A DNA stretch of 64,000 nt, from positions 163,529 to 227,528 of the forward strand of contig NZ_WQDY01000008.1 in NCBI RefSeq assembly GCF_013033355.1, read 5' to 3'. Source of the DNA: Ruegeria lacuscaerulensis. Its GTDB lineage: Bacteria > Pseudomonadota > Alphaproteobacteria > Rhodobacterales > Rhodobacteraceae. The notes beneath the pieces are model-generated. The model ran no database searches. It was not told where the DNA came from and saw only the letters and a program-made list of their open reading frames with translations. Shown here one piece after another: positions 8,185 to 16,751 of this stretch; positions within the stretch are counted from its first letter, which is position 1; every line of letters begins with the position of its first letter. Made by a program: the position numbers and the translations under genes.

Positions 8185-9159
8185 ATGACCGACCGCTATG
8201 AACAGTCGATGATGGATAACCTGTATTGGTGGGGCGTACCGACCCTGTTTCGCTGTCCCAATACCGGCCCCGAGGGGCAGGACATTGCGCTTGTCGGCGT
8301 CCCGCATTCCACCGGAAACGGCACGACCGAGCGGGATCAGCACTTGGGTCCGCGCGCGCTGCGCCATGTCTCGGCGGTGCAGCGGCGGGTGCACTCGGTG
8401 TTCGAAATCGACCCGTGGAGCAGCGCCAAGATCGCCGATGTGGGCGACGTGCCCTTTCCGCGCGCGAATGACAACGAGGACTGCATCGAGCGTATTACGA
8501 CCTTTTACAAAGACATCGACGCAGCAGGCGCGCGGCCTGTGTCGGTGGGTGGAGATCACTCGATTACGGGCGGCATCGTGCAGGCGCTGGGGCGTGGTCA
8601 ACTGGCCGGGGGAGAGCCCGTCAGCTTTCTGCATCTGGATGCCCATACGGATGTGTTCACCAAGGTCGATCACTTTCTGGGCGCCAAGAAATCCGCCGCC
8701 CATTGGGGCGCGTATCTGGCCGATCAAGGGCAGGTTGATCCGACGCAATCCATGCAGATCGGTCTACGGGGTCATCCGCGCAGTCTGGACTGGCTGCAGC
8801 CGTCTTATGACTATGGCTACAACATCGTCACCATGCGCGAGTTCCGACAGCGCGGGCTGGAGGACGTGGTGGCGCAAACGCGCGAAGTGCTGGGCGACCG
8901 TCCGGTCTATATCACCTTCGATCTGGATTGCCTTGACCCGACCGTTGCGCCTGCGGTGTCCAATCTGGAACCTGGCGAGAAGGGGTTCGATATTGACGAA
9001 GCCGTAGGGATTTTGCGCGCCGCGCGCGGGTTGAATATCGTGGGCGGAGACGTAGTCTGCATGATGCCCACCAAGGACAGCCCCAACAATATCACCGCCC
9101 TGACCGCAGCGGCGGTGATGTTCGAGATGATTTCGATGATCGCCGAAAACGTCCGTTAG
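8185..9159 (+). CDS. Ureohydrolase (agmatinase/arginase) family protein, divergent paralogue 1
   Basis: A 324-residue member of the binuclear-metal ureohydrolase family, which releases urea from guanidino compounds. All metal-ligand motifs are visible: GGDH (122-125), DAHTD (152-156) and DLDCLDP (246-252). The residues after the last motif read AVSNLEPGEKG instead of the usual GTGTPExGG substrate loop, so the substrate pocket is probably unusual. Of two nearby ATGs I prefer 8185, because AAGGGG then lies six bases upstream; the ATG at 8179 abuts it. Downstream of the betaine transporter terminator and convergent with a second paralogue, overlapping by four bases. Agmatine, guanidinobutyrate or free guanidine are family substrates, but none can be assigned. 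Confidence 0.88.
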   Translation: MTDRYEQSMMDNLYWWGVPTLFRCPNTGPEGQDIALVGVPHSTGNGTTERDQHLGPRALRHVSAVQRRVHSVFEIDPWSSAKIADVGDVPFPRANDNEDCIERITTFYKDIDAAGARPVSVGGDHSITGGIVQALGRGQLAGGEPVSFLHLDAHTDVFTKVDHFLGAKKSAAHWGAYLADQGQVDPTQSMQIGLRGHPRSLDWLQPSYDYGYNIVTMREFRQRGLEDVVAQTREVLGDRPVYITFDLDCLDPTVAPAVSNLEPGEKGFDIDEAVGILRAARGLNIVGGDVVCMMPTKDSPNNITALTAAAVMFEMISMIAENVR

Positions 9160-10124
9160 CGGCGGGCCTCGACGGCCTGCGCCAATACGCAGAGCAGTTC
9201 GAACATGAGCGAAATCCCCAGCCACGCGGTGCCGCCCGAGGCGTCGAAAGGCGGTGAGACCTCGACCAGATCGGCGCCCACCAAGTTCACCCCGGCCATC
9301 TGGCGGATCACCTGCTGGGCCTGAAAACTGTTCGGGCCACCGATCTCGGGCGTGCCGGTGCCGGGGGCAAATGTCGGGTCCACAAAGTCGATATCATAGG
9401 TGCAATAGGTCGGCGCGTCGCCGACAATGCTGCGCACCTCGGCCATGACAGCGTCGATACCCCGGTCGAACAACTCTTCGATACGGATGATGCGGATGCC
9501 CTGCGCTTCGCCCCACTCGATATCCTCGGTGTTATAGGCGGTGCCGCGAATGCCCACCTGAACAAAGCGTTTGGGATCGACCAGCCCTTCTTCGACCGCA
9601 CGGCGGAACGGGGTGCCGTGCGTAAACTTGTGCCCGCCGAAATAGCTGTCGAACAGGTCGGTATGGCTGTCGAACTGGATCAGCCCCAGCGGGCCGGATT
9701 TGGCCAGCGCGCGCAGGACGGGCAGGGTGGTCAGGTGATCCCCTCCGGCGGTCAGGGGGGTGATGCCGCGCGAGGTCAGGTCGGCGTAGAACGACGTCAC
9801 GCGGTTCAGCGTGTCTTCGATATCCACCGGGTTAGGGGCCACGTCGCCCAGATCGGCGCAGTTCATCATCGCAAAGGGCGCCACCCCGGTTACAGGGTTC
9901 ATCGCGCGGATCATGGTCGAGTAATCCCGCAACTGGCGCGGTCCGTGGCGCGCGCCGGGGCGGTTCGTGGTGCCCCCGTCCCAGGGGATGCCGACCAGCC
10001 CGATATCAACCTCGGCGATCCGCGCGTGATCCAGCGTCATGCCCGGCAAGCGCATAAAGGTCGGCACGCCGGCAAATCGCGCAAGTTCCATGGCCGAGAC
10101 GGGCTGAAAGAAAGGGTCGGTCAT
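9156..10124 (-). CDS. Ureohydrolase (agmatinase/guanidinobutyrase-like) paralogue 2
   Basis: A 322-residue binuclear manganese or nickel ureohydrolase. Metal motifs are GGDH (127-130), DSHTD (152-156; Ser replaces the common Ala) and DIDFVDP (244-250). It keeps the canonical loop GTGTPEIGG at about 255-263 and VEVSPPFD near the C terminus, as in agmatinases and guanidinobutyrases. It is convergent with the paralogue at 8185-9159, sharing four bases at the stops, and reads in the same direction as the MttB-family gene 60 bases upstream, probably one operon. Two paralogues side by side could act on different guanidino intermediates or form a hetero-oligomer; this is inference. Confidence 0.9.
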   Translation of the reverse strand: MTDPFFQPVSAMELARFAGVPTFMRLPGMTLDHARIAEVDIGLVGIPWDGGTTNRPGARHGPRQLRDYSTMIRAMNPVTGVAPFAMMNCADLGDVAPNPVDIEDTLNRVTSFYADLTSRGITPLTAGGDHLTTLPVLRALAKSGPLGLIQFDSHTDLFDSYFGGHKFTHGTPFRRAVEEGLVDPKRFVQVGIRGTAYNTEDIEWGEAQGIRIIRIEELFDRGIDAVMAEVRSIVGDAPTYCTYDIDFVDPTFAPGTGTPEIGGPNSFQAQQVIRQMAGVNLVGADLVEVSPPFDASGGTAWLGISLMFELLCVLAQAVEARR

Positions 10125-10184
10125 CGGGGCCTCATTCCTGTGTATTTAAGCCGACCCTAGCCGCCGGGGGAGGCTTGGGGAAGG

Positions 10185-11702
10185 TCAATCAAGGATATGA
10201 AACCGGGCGCGGATTGCTTCATCCTGTTCGGGGGTCAGGTATTGGGGGTGGTGGGTATTCAGGATTTCTTTGGCACGTGAGCGGGCAGTGGTCCATGCGT
10301 CGCTGGCGCCTTCATCTGCCCAAGTGCGGGGCTCGGACCGGTCTGCAAGCTCGGGGTAGTAATAGTCGCGCTCCATGGCGTCATAGGTATGGGCGCTGCC
10401 CAGAAAATGCCCGTCGCCCAGAACCGACTGGCAGATTGCGTCGAACCCAAGGTTTTCCTCGGTCACTTCGATCCCGCGCAGGGCGCGATAAGTGTGGGCG
10501 TGCATCTCATTGTCCAGCACGAAGCCCTCGAAACTGGCCCCTAGCAGAGACGCCGTCATGCCCGAGCTTTCATAGATCAGGTTCCCGCCCGCCAGCGCTG
10601 CCGCTAGTGAGGTGATGCCCTTTTCCGTCCCGTATTGCGCGTCAATCGCCTTGGCATCCGTCATCGAGGCCGCCACACCCGACGGCAGCCCCAACCAGTT
10701 GGAAATCTGCGCCGAGGCCGCGTTCAGGATCGCCGTCTCACCACTGCCGCCCGCAAAAGACCCGGTGCGCAGGTCCACGATGAAGGGCCAGTTGGAAAAC
10801 ACCATCGGAAAGCCCGGTTTGATCGTGTTGACCATGACAAGGCTGGCCAATGTTTCGGCCAGCGACTGCGCCAGAAACCCGGCCAGCGTGGCCGGGGCGG
10901 TCGCGCCCGCTTGCGCTGCGGTGATGCAGGACATGGGGATATTATGGGTAATGCATTCATAGACCACGTCCACCGCATCTTCGCCATAGCGCAGGGGCGA
11001 GATGACCGGGCTGATATGCGCTTTCAGGAAGGGTCGCGCGGCGAATGCGCCGGGCCCTCCGGCTACGATATCCAACATGTCGACGATGGGCGCGACATGT
11101 TCGGCCAGCGTAAAGGACGTGGCAATCGGCTTGGTCGTGTTGCGGATCAGCGCATAGGCGGTGTTCACGTCCAGATCGAAATTATCCGGCACATCGGTGG
11201 CCACGCAGCAGCGGGTGAACCAGCTGACATTGGGCAGCGTGTCCTGTAGCCGGGTAAAATCATGCAGATCGGTCAGGGTTGAGGGGCGATATAGCCCCGT
11301 GTCGATATCCAGCGTCTGAACCGCCGCGCCGCCGGTGCCGAAATACACCCGGTCTCCGCCCACCTCGACCGAACGCGCGGGATCGCGGCCATGAAAGGTG
11401 AATTGTTTGGGGGCGAATTGAATGGCCTGTTTGACCATGGCGCGCGGGAACAGCAATCGGTCGTCAGGGCCGGGTTGCGCTCCGGCAGCCCGCAGGTCGC
11501 CGGCCAGCCGATCCGGCACCTCGCCCATCCCCAGGGTTTCTAGCAGGCGCAGGGCGGTGTCGTAAATTTGCGCGATCTCGACGTCTGTTAGCGGCTTGAA
11601 GGCCCCACCGATCTGGCCGGGCGGGCAGGGATCAATCACGGGGGCGGCCGCGCGCTGCGCGTGCCGGGCGCGTCTGCCGCTTCGTTTGCTGCCCGTGCTC
11701 AT
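10185..11702 (-). CDS. MttB-family (trimethylamine methyltransferase-like) protein, non-pyrrolysine
   Basis: A 505-residue COG5598 protein. MttB itself demethylates trimethylamine with pyrrolysine encoded by an in-frame UAG; this copy is open without internal stops and so is a non-Pyl member, like the MtgB/MtpB/MtcB betaine and carnitine demethylases. Visible family features include Gly-rich SFAGGSGETAI, YESSGMTASLLGASFEG and the C-terminal DGHFLGSAHTYDAMERDY. I start at the ATG at 11702 with AAAGGA seven bases upstream, dropping a 47-residue atypical extension. No corrinoid protein or reactivase is nearby; the divergent FAD-GcvT protein may accept the methyl chemistry. The substrate is unknown but a quaternary amine fits the adjacent transporter. 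Confidence 0.88.
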   Translation of the reverse strand: MSTGSKRSGRRARHAQRAAAPVIDPCPPGQIGGAFKPLTDVEIAQIYDTALRLLETLGMGEVPDRLAGDLRAAGAQPGPDDRLLFPRAMVKQAIQFAPKQFTFHGRDPARSVEVGGDRVYFGTGGAAVQTLDIDTGLYRPSTLTDLHDFTRLQDTLPNVSWFTRCCVATDVPDNFDLDVNTAYALIRNTTKPIATSFTLAEHVAPIVDMLDIVAGGPGAFAARPFLKAHISPVISPLRYGEDAVDVVYECITHNIPMSCITAAQAGATAPATLAGFLAQSLAETLASLVMVNTIKPGFPMVFSNWPFIVDLRTGSFAGGSGETAILNAASAQISNWLGLPSGVAASMTDAKAIDAQYGTEKGITSLAAALAGGNLIYESSGMTASLLGASFEGFVLDNEMHAHTYRALRGIEVTEENLGFDAICQSVLGDGHFLGSAHTYDAMERDYYYPELADRSEPRTWADEGASDAWTTARSRAKEILNTHHPQYLTPEQDEAIRARFHILD

Positions 11703-11885
11703 CCGGTTCCTTTCCCGTTGCTTTTCCCGAAACCTAAGCGCCACATTGCGCCCCACGCAAAGGCGAAGTGCAATTTGCAGAATCCGCAATCGCGGTTTCG
11801 ATTTTTCAATACAAGCGCCGGGCGGCTTGTCGTGCGCGCGCATTGTTCCGCAAGACTTGGGCGGAACAGAACAGGAGCCGCGCCC
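11703..11885. promoter_or_regulatory. Divergent promoter region between MttB-family and FAD-GcvT genes
   Basis: This 183-base intergenic region must hold both promoters. A dyad TTGC-N7-GCAA at 11775-11789 has T-N11-A geometry suited to a LysR protein. GGTTTCGA at 11794-11801 resembles one arm of the 14376-14396 operator, but no matching second arm follows. Either may be the control point for both genes. Confidence 0.4.
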
Positions 11886-14321
11886 ATGAAATCACGCACC
11901 AAGGTCGTTGTCATCGGAGGCGGGATCGCGGGCTGCTCGACCCTCTATCACCTGACGCAGGAGGGGTGGAGCGATGTGGTTCTGGTGGAGCGGAACGAGC
12001 TGACCTCGGGCACCACGTGGCATTCGGCTGCGCAGGTGACGAATTTCGGGATGAACCAGACGATGGTCGGGCTGAAATCGCACTCGATCCGGCTGTACAA
12101 AGAACTGGCCGACGACCCGGACTATCCCATCAATTACCACCACGGCGACGGCGGTATCCGTCTTGCAAATACCGAAGCGCAGATGCATGGCTATCGCCAT
12201 TTCGCCTCTATGGCGCGCGGGATGGACGTGCAGTTCGAGGTGATAGACGCCGAGGAATGCGCGCGTCGTCACCCTCTGATCTCGACCGAGAACCTGATCG
12301 GCGGGCTGTGGGATCCGATGGATGGGGATATCGATCCCGCGCAGTTGTGTCAGGCGCTGGCGCGGCGGGCGCGCAAGGCAGGGGCCGAGGTATATCGCAA
12401 CACGCCGGTCATCGGGCTGAAACAACACGCTGACGACACATGGACGGTGCTGACCGAAAAGGGCGATATCGACTGCGATATTGTCGTGAACGCGGGCGGC
12501 TATCGCGTGAATGAGGTGGGCGCAATGATGGGGGTGCATCATCCCGTCGCCTCGATGGAGCATCAGTATTTCCTGACCGAAGAGATTCCGGCCATTCGCG
12601 ATGCGGGACACAGGATGCCGCTGCTGCGGTGCCCGATCAGCGATTATTACTGTCGGCAGGAAAAGAACGGGCTGCTGCTGGGGTTCTATGAGCAGGACTG
12701 CAAGACCTGGGGCATGGACGGGATTGACCCGAATTTCGTCAACGCGCTCTGCCCTGACGATCTGGACCGGGTGACGGATGTGCTGGAAGGCGCTTTTGCC
12801 CGGATGCCCGCGCTGATGGAGGTGGGCGTGCATACGGTGGTCAATGGCCCGATCACCTATACGATTGACGGTGCGCCTCTGGTCGGGCCGATCCCGGGCA
12901 AGCGCAATGCGTTCTGTGTCATCGGTCTGCGGGCGGGGCTTGGCGAAGGTGGTGGCCACGGCTGGCTGCTGGCGCAACAGATCGTGCATGGTGAGGCGTG
13001 CTATGACACGTGGTGCCTTGATCCGCGTCGGTTCACGGGGCACGCGAATGTGGAACTGACCGCGCTGAAGGCTATCGAGGATTATCAGAACGAGTTCCGC
13101 TTTCACTTCCCACATGAACACCGCCCCGCTGGGCGGCCCGCCAAGACGACGCCTTTGACCCCGGTGCTGGCGGCAGAGGGGGCCGAGTTCACCGTCGTGA
13201 ACGGGTGGGAAAGGGTGGATTACATCAAGCCATCGCCCGATTTCGCGCCCACTCACAGTTTCGATTTTGACGAAACCTTCGATCTGGTGGCCGCCGAGGT
13301 TGCCAATGTCCAAACCAACGTGGGGCTGGCCGAAGTGAACGGTTTCAACCGGATCGAGATCACCGGCGCGGACCGTCATGCGTTTCTTGATCGGATGTTC
13401 TGTGGGCCTGTGACAAAGCGCGACGGACGCGTGGCGCTGGGCTATCTGCTGAACCACCATGGTATGGTCAAGGCTGAGGCTACTGTGGCCAATCTTCCCG
13501 CCAGCGACCGGGGGCCAGCGCGTGTCTGGTACGGCTCGGCAGCAGCCAGCGAGTTCCACGACATGGACTGGCTGACCCGCCATTTGCGGAGCGACGAGGA
13601 CGTCCAGCTGCGCAGCCTGACCAACGACCAGACGATCCTGATTTTGGCGGGCCCAAAAGCACGCGACGTTCTAGGCGCTTGCGCGCGTGGGGACTGGTCG
13701 GCTGAGGCGTTCCCATGGCTTGGTGTGCGAGAGTGTTTCATCGGCATCGCCCCGGCGACTGTGATGGGTGTCAGTTTCTCAGGCGAGTTGGCCTATGAAA
13801 TCCACGTTCCCAATGCCTCGCTTTATGCAGCTTATCTGGCATTGCGGCAGGCGGGCGAAGCATATGGGCTCAAGCTGTTCGGCGCGCGCGCGGTCGAGTC
13901 AATGCGCATGGAAAAGAGCTTTCTGCATTGGAAGGCCGATCTGATCACTGAGTTTGACCCGTTCGAAACCGGGCTGGACCGGTTTGTCCGACTGGACAAG
14001 GGCGATTTCATTGGACGCGATGCCTTGCTCCAGCGACAGGCCGAGGGCCCGCGCCGGAAATTGGTGGCGCTGCAGGTTCAGACGGATCAAGGCCCGGCGC
14101 ATCCCGGCGCTTCTCTGATGCGGGGAAATGAGGTCATCGGAACGATCACTTCGGGTGAATGGGGGCATCGGATTGGACAGAACCTTGCCCATGCTTTTGT
14201 TGATCCCGGGCTGGCAGACGTCGGGTCGGAAATGGAGTTGGACCGATGCGGTGAGCGTGTGTCGGCGGTTGTGACTGCACCGTCGCCTTACGATCCGGAT
14301 TTCGGTCGGATCAAATCCTGA
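11886..14321 (+). CDS. FAD-dependent oxidoreductase-GcvT fusion (dimethylglycine/sarcosine dehydrogenase-like)
   Basis: An 811-residue two-part enzyme. The N-terminal FAD domain has GGGIAG at 11-16 and TSGTTWHSAAQ at 40-50; the His at 46 matches the residue that binds FAD covalently in dimethylglycine and sarcosine dehydrogenases. The C-terminal part (about 430-805) is the GcvT aminomethyltransferase fold, with GRDALLQRQ and the closing FVDPGLADVG, which in relatives passes the released one-carbon unit to tetrahydrofolate. I start at the ATG at 11886, since the upstream extension is only open frame. It is divergent from the MttB-family gene and followed by a LysR regulator. Probable role: oxidative N-demethylation of the imported compound; exact substrate not determinable. 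Confidence 0.92.
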   Translation: MKSRTKVVVIGGGIAGCSTLYHLTQEGWSDVVLVERNELTSGTTWHSAAQVTNFGMNQTMVGLKSHSIRLYKELADDPDYPINYHHGDGGIRLANTEAQMHGYRHFASMARGMDVQFEVIDAEECARRHPLISTENLIGGLWDPMDGDIDPAQLCQALARRARKAGAEVYRNTPVIGLKQHADDTWTVLTEKGDIDCDIVVNAGGYRVNEVGAMMGVHHPVASMEHQYFLTEEIPAIRDAGHRMPLLRCPISDYYCRQEKNGLLLGFYEQDCKTWGMDGIDPNFVNALCPDDLDRVTDVLEGAFARMPALMEVGVHTVVNGPITYTIDGAPLVGPIPGKRNAFCVIGLRAGLGEGGGHGWLLAQQIVHGEACYDTWCLDPRRFTGHANVELTALKAIEDYQNEFRFHFPHEHRPAGRPAKTTPLTPVLAAEGAEFTVVNGWERVDYIKPSPDFAPTHSFDFDETFDLVAAEVANVQTNVGLAEVNGFNRIEITGADRHAFLDRMFCGPVTKRDGRVALGYLLNHHGMVKAEATVANLPASDRGPARVWYGSAAASEFHDMDWLTRHLRSDEDVQLRSLTNDQTILILAGPKARDVLGACARGDWSAEAFPWLGVRECFIGIAPATVMGVSFSGELAYEIHVPNASLYAAYLALRQAGEAYGLKLFGARAVESMRMEKSFLHWKADLITEFDPFETGLDRFVRLDKGDFIGRDALLQRQAEGPRRKLVALQVQTDQGPAHPGASLMRGNEVIGTITSGEWGHRIGQNLAHAFVDPGLADVGSEMELDRCGERVSAVVTAPSPYDPDFGRIKS

Positions 14322-14375
14322 ACGCGATACAAGCTCAACTTCCGGATTGCTCTGGGGATCATTCTCTGGTTCGAT

Positions 14376-14396
14376 AGTTTCGAAGTAATCGAAACT
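14376..14396. promoter_or_regulatory. Perfect 8-5-8 inverted repeat, operator of the downstream LysR gene
   Basis: AGTTTCGA-AGTAA-TCGAAACT is a perfect dyad 13 bases before the GTG start at 14410. Its position suits autoregulation, and the closely related dyad at 4248-4268 suggests that the same LysR protein controls the betaine transporter operon. Confidence 0.65.
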
Positions 14397-14409
14397 GTAG
14401 GTGGTCCTC

Positions 14410-15381
14410 GTGTCCAAATCCTTGAGCTTGCGCTGGCTGGAAGTCTTTCAGTTGATCGCCAAATCCGGATCTATTCAGCAAGTTGCGTCGGAAACCGGTT
14501 TGTCGATCAGTACTGTGTCAAATCACTTGCGCAGTCTTGAAAAGGCATTGGGTATCGAATTGGTTGATCACAGTCGACGTCCGATGGGTCTAACCCCGGC
14601 TGGTGAGGTCTTTTCGCGTTACGTTCGCGACGGGCTCACCACGTTGAAACGAGGTGAGGCTGAAATCCGCACGGGAAACTGGCGGCACGCTACAGATTTA
14701 CGGTTGGCACTGATCGACGATTTCGACAATCAGATCGCACCAGATCTGTTCCGGTTTCTAGCCCAGGCCCTGCCGCGCTGTAACTTCCGCCATTTCACCC
14801 GGCCCAGCCATGAGATCATCGCGAAGCTACAGGAACACAAGTTGGATGCGGGGGTTGCCACGCGCCCGTCCGAGCGGACGGATGGTTTGATCGAATACCC
14901 TCTGATGCGGGATCCGTTCATCGTTATCCTGCCCGCTGGTTTTGAGGGAACGGCGAGCGATTTGTTCACGCCGGATGCGCAATTGCCCCTTTTACGCTAT
15001 TCGCGGGACTACATGATCGGCAAGCAGATCGAAATCCAACTGGCGCGAAGCAAGTACAACTTGCCCAACCGTTTCGAATTGGAGTGCAACCAGTCCATCA
15101 TCGGTCTGGTCGCGGAAGGGGCAGGGTGGGCCATTACGACCGCCGCGTGTTTCCACCGCGCCCAAAGGTTCCACGATAGCGTGAAGGCAATGCCGTTCCC
15201 GGGGCGTAACTTTGTTCGTACGGTGTCGCTGTTCACAACCGAAGTTTACCCTGAAACCACATCGGCGCTGATCCAAAAAGCCATGGGAAAGCTCATTCGT
15301 CAGCATTTCACCGATCCGATGTGTGCCACCCACAGTTGGCTCAAGGATGATTTCCGTACAATGGAGGCCGAGGCCGCTTAA
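14410..15381 (+). CDS. LysR-family transcriptional regulator of the betaine/ureohydrolase block
   Basis: A 323-residue LysR-type regulator. The helix-turn-helix is visible as QQVASETGLSISTVSNHLRS (about 25-44), followed by an effector domain from about 95. The GTG at 14410 is preferred over the GTG at 14401 because AGGTGG at 14399-14404 is then well placed. The gene follows the FAD-GcvT gene by 88 bases holding the perfect dyad. The recurrence of that dyad upstream of the transporter at 4.2 kb makes this protein the likely regulator of the whole catabolic block. It is convergent with the LacI gene, overlapping by four bases. The effector is unknown. Confidence 0.88.
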   Translation: MSKSLSLRWLEVFQLIAKSGSIQQVASETGLSISTVSNHLRSLEKALGIELVDHSRRPMGLTPAGEVFSRYVRDGLTTLKRGEAEIRTGNWRHATDLRLALIDDFDNQIAPDLFRFLAQALPRCNFRHFTRPSHEIIAKLQEHKLDAGVATRPSERTDGLIEYPLMRDPFIVILPAGFEGTASDLFTPDAQLPLLRYSRDYMIGKQIEIQLARSKYNLPNRFELECNQSIIGLVAEGAGWAITTAACFHRAQRFHDSVKAMPFPGRNFVRTVSLFTTEVYPETTSALIQKAMGKLIRQHFTDPMCATHSWLKDDFRTMEAEAA

Positions 15382-16403
15382 CCTTGGGGTGGCGGTCCAA
15401 GTGATCCGCCCGATACTATATTGGTCGCCAGTTGCTCGCCTTGTCCGGGGCTTTGCGTTTCAACCATCTCAACCAGTTGTAGCGCCGCTTTGCGCCCCAT
15501 TTCACGATGTGGCACATGCACTGTCGTCAATGCCGGAGAGACGATCCGGGCCAGTTCGATATCATCGAATCCGGTGATGGATACATCCTGAGGGACACGC
15601 AGGCCCATGTCTTGTGCGCGCCGCACAGCCCCCACGGCTAGAACGTCATTGCCGCACAGGATTGCGGTCGGTGGGACAGGTTGTGCCATAAGTTCAGCAA
15701 ACGCGGCACCACCGTTTTCGATTTCGTAAGGCGTTTCGACTATCGTGAAACCGTCTGGGCTTAGACCGCGCGCGTTGGCGGCGTCTTGAACGCCCTCAAT
15801 TCTCAGCCGGGCGCGATCATTGCCTTCGCGGATCCCCGAAATCATCCCGATTCTGGTGTGACCCGCCGCAATCACGCGCTCTGCAAGGTTGCGCATTGCC
15901 TTTCGGTTATCGAAACCAATAGAAGGTGCCAGTGCATTGGGCCGGTAAGACCACGCGATCAGCGTCGGAATTCTGCGGCTTTCCAAATACTTGTAAATCT
16001 CTGGGTCACGGTCGTGGCCGATCAACAATAGGCCATCCGCACCCCGCGCAGCCAGTTTTCGGATTTGTTCTTCTTCAATATCAGGTTTGTAGGCGGAACT
16101 GGACACAAGCAGCGTGTAACCGCGCAGATGCAACTCCTCCTGGAATGCCTGCAGGCCCCTTGCAAAAATAGCATTCTCCATGGTCGGAATGATCGCCCCG
16201 ATGGTGAAACTGCGCTTGGCCGCCATAACCCGGGCGGCGAAGTTGGGGGTATAGCCCAAAGCGTCAACGGCGGCCTGAACCCGTTCGCGGGTTGTGGCGA
16301 CAACGCGATCGGGGTTGTTCAGGCATCGTGACACCGTCGCGGTCGAAACTCCGGCCATTTTGGCGACATCATCCAGCGTCGGGGCTGAGCGCGGTTTCGA
16401 CAT
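15378..16403 (-). CDS. LacI-family transcriptional repressor of the DHPS operon
   Basis: A 341-residue LacI/GalR regulator. The helix-turn-helix TLDDVAKMAGVSTATVSRCL and the hinge helix near NPDRVVATTRERVQAA are clear, followed by the periplasmic-binding-like effector domain (about 65-330) with GAIIPTMENAIFARGLQAFQ. The ATG at 16403 is chosen; the frame also allows TTG at 16409. It is divergent from the TRAP/HpsN operon with two near-perfect TGTAAGCGCTTACA sites between them. I infer that it represses both directions and responds to DHPS or a breakdown product such as sulfolactate. Confidence 0.93.
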   Translation of the reverse strand: MSKPRSAPTLDDVAKMAGVSTATVSRCLNNPDRVVATTRERVQAAVDALGYTPNFAARVMAAKRSFTIGAIIPTMENAIFARGLQAFQEELHLRGYTLLVSSSAYKPDIEEEQIRKLAARGADGLLLIGHDRDPEIYKYLESRRIPTLIAWSYRPNALAPSIGFDNRKAMRNLAERVIAAGHTRIGMISGIREGNDRARLRIEGVQDAANARGLSPDGFTIVETPYEIENGGAAFAELMAQPVPPTAILCGNDVLAVGAVRRAQDMGLRVPQDVSITGFDDIELARIVSPALTTVHVPHREMGRKAALQLVEMVETQSPGQGEQLATNIVSGGSLGPPPQG

Positions 16404-16469
16404 TTCCAAATCCGTAATTCACCTTTGCCAATGAGTGTACATCTATGGATGTGATATGGAAAGCAGATA

Positions 16470-16504
16470 TGTAAGCGCTTGCATTTTGCATGTAAGCGCT
16501 TACA
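16470..16504. promoter_or_regulatory. Twin LacI-type operators
   Basis: TGTAAGCGCTTGCA (16470-16483) and the perfect palindrome TGTAAGCGCTTACA (16491-16504) are 21 bases apart centre to centre, two helical turns, so two dimers would bind the same face of the DNA. The central CG-containing palindrome is typical of LacI-family operators. Confidence 0.85.
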
Positions 16505-16541
16505 AGTGAGGTTGAGCCGAATCCACCATGGGACCCGGAAT

Positions 16542-16727
16542 ATGTTTCTGTTTGCCTCTATCATCGTGTTCGTCATCTATTTCGCGAATGTTGCGATGGG
16601 CGCGTTTGCGAGCGGCGCATTCCTAGGAGACGTGGGCGAGATGTTGGTTCTATTCGCGGCGTCGATCCTGTTCGTTGTCGCAATTCTGAAAAAGGAGGCT
16701 GACCGCAACGCAGAACGCGACAGCTGA
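16542..16727 (+). CDS. Small two-helix membrane protein at the head of the TRAP operon
   Basis: A 61-residue protein made almost wholly of two hydrophobic stretches (about 2-21 and 32-50), with a charged cytoplasmic tail KKEADRNAERDS. I take the ATG at 16542; the frame extends to 16479, but that part overlaps the LacI operators. It lies 24 bases before the TRAP binding-protein gene and after the operators, so it is the first gene of the induced operon. I do not recognise a family. A helper or stabiliser of the TRAP permease is possible, but function is unknown. Confidence 0.65.
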   Translation: MFLFASIIVFVIYFANVAMGAFASGAFLGDVGEMLVLFAASILFVVAILKKEADRNAERDS

Positions 16728-16751
16728 CTTTTTTGCTTGGGAGGGCAATCA

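Noticed and set aside
11892..13583. 563-codon minus-strand frame opposite the FAD-GcvT gene
   Set aside because: A shadow of GC-rich coding DNA; the product is His/Arg-rich without domain structure.
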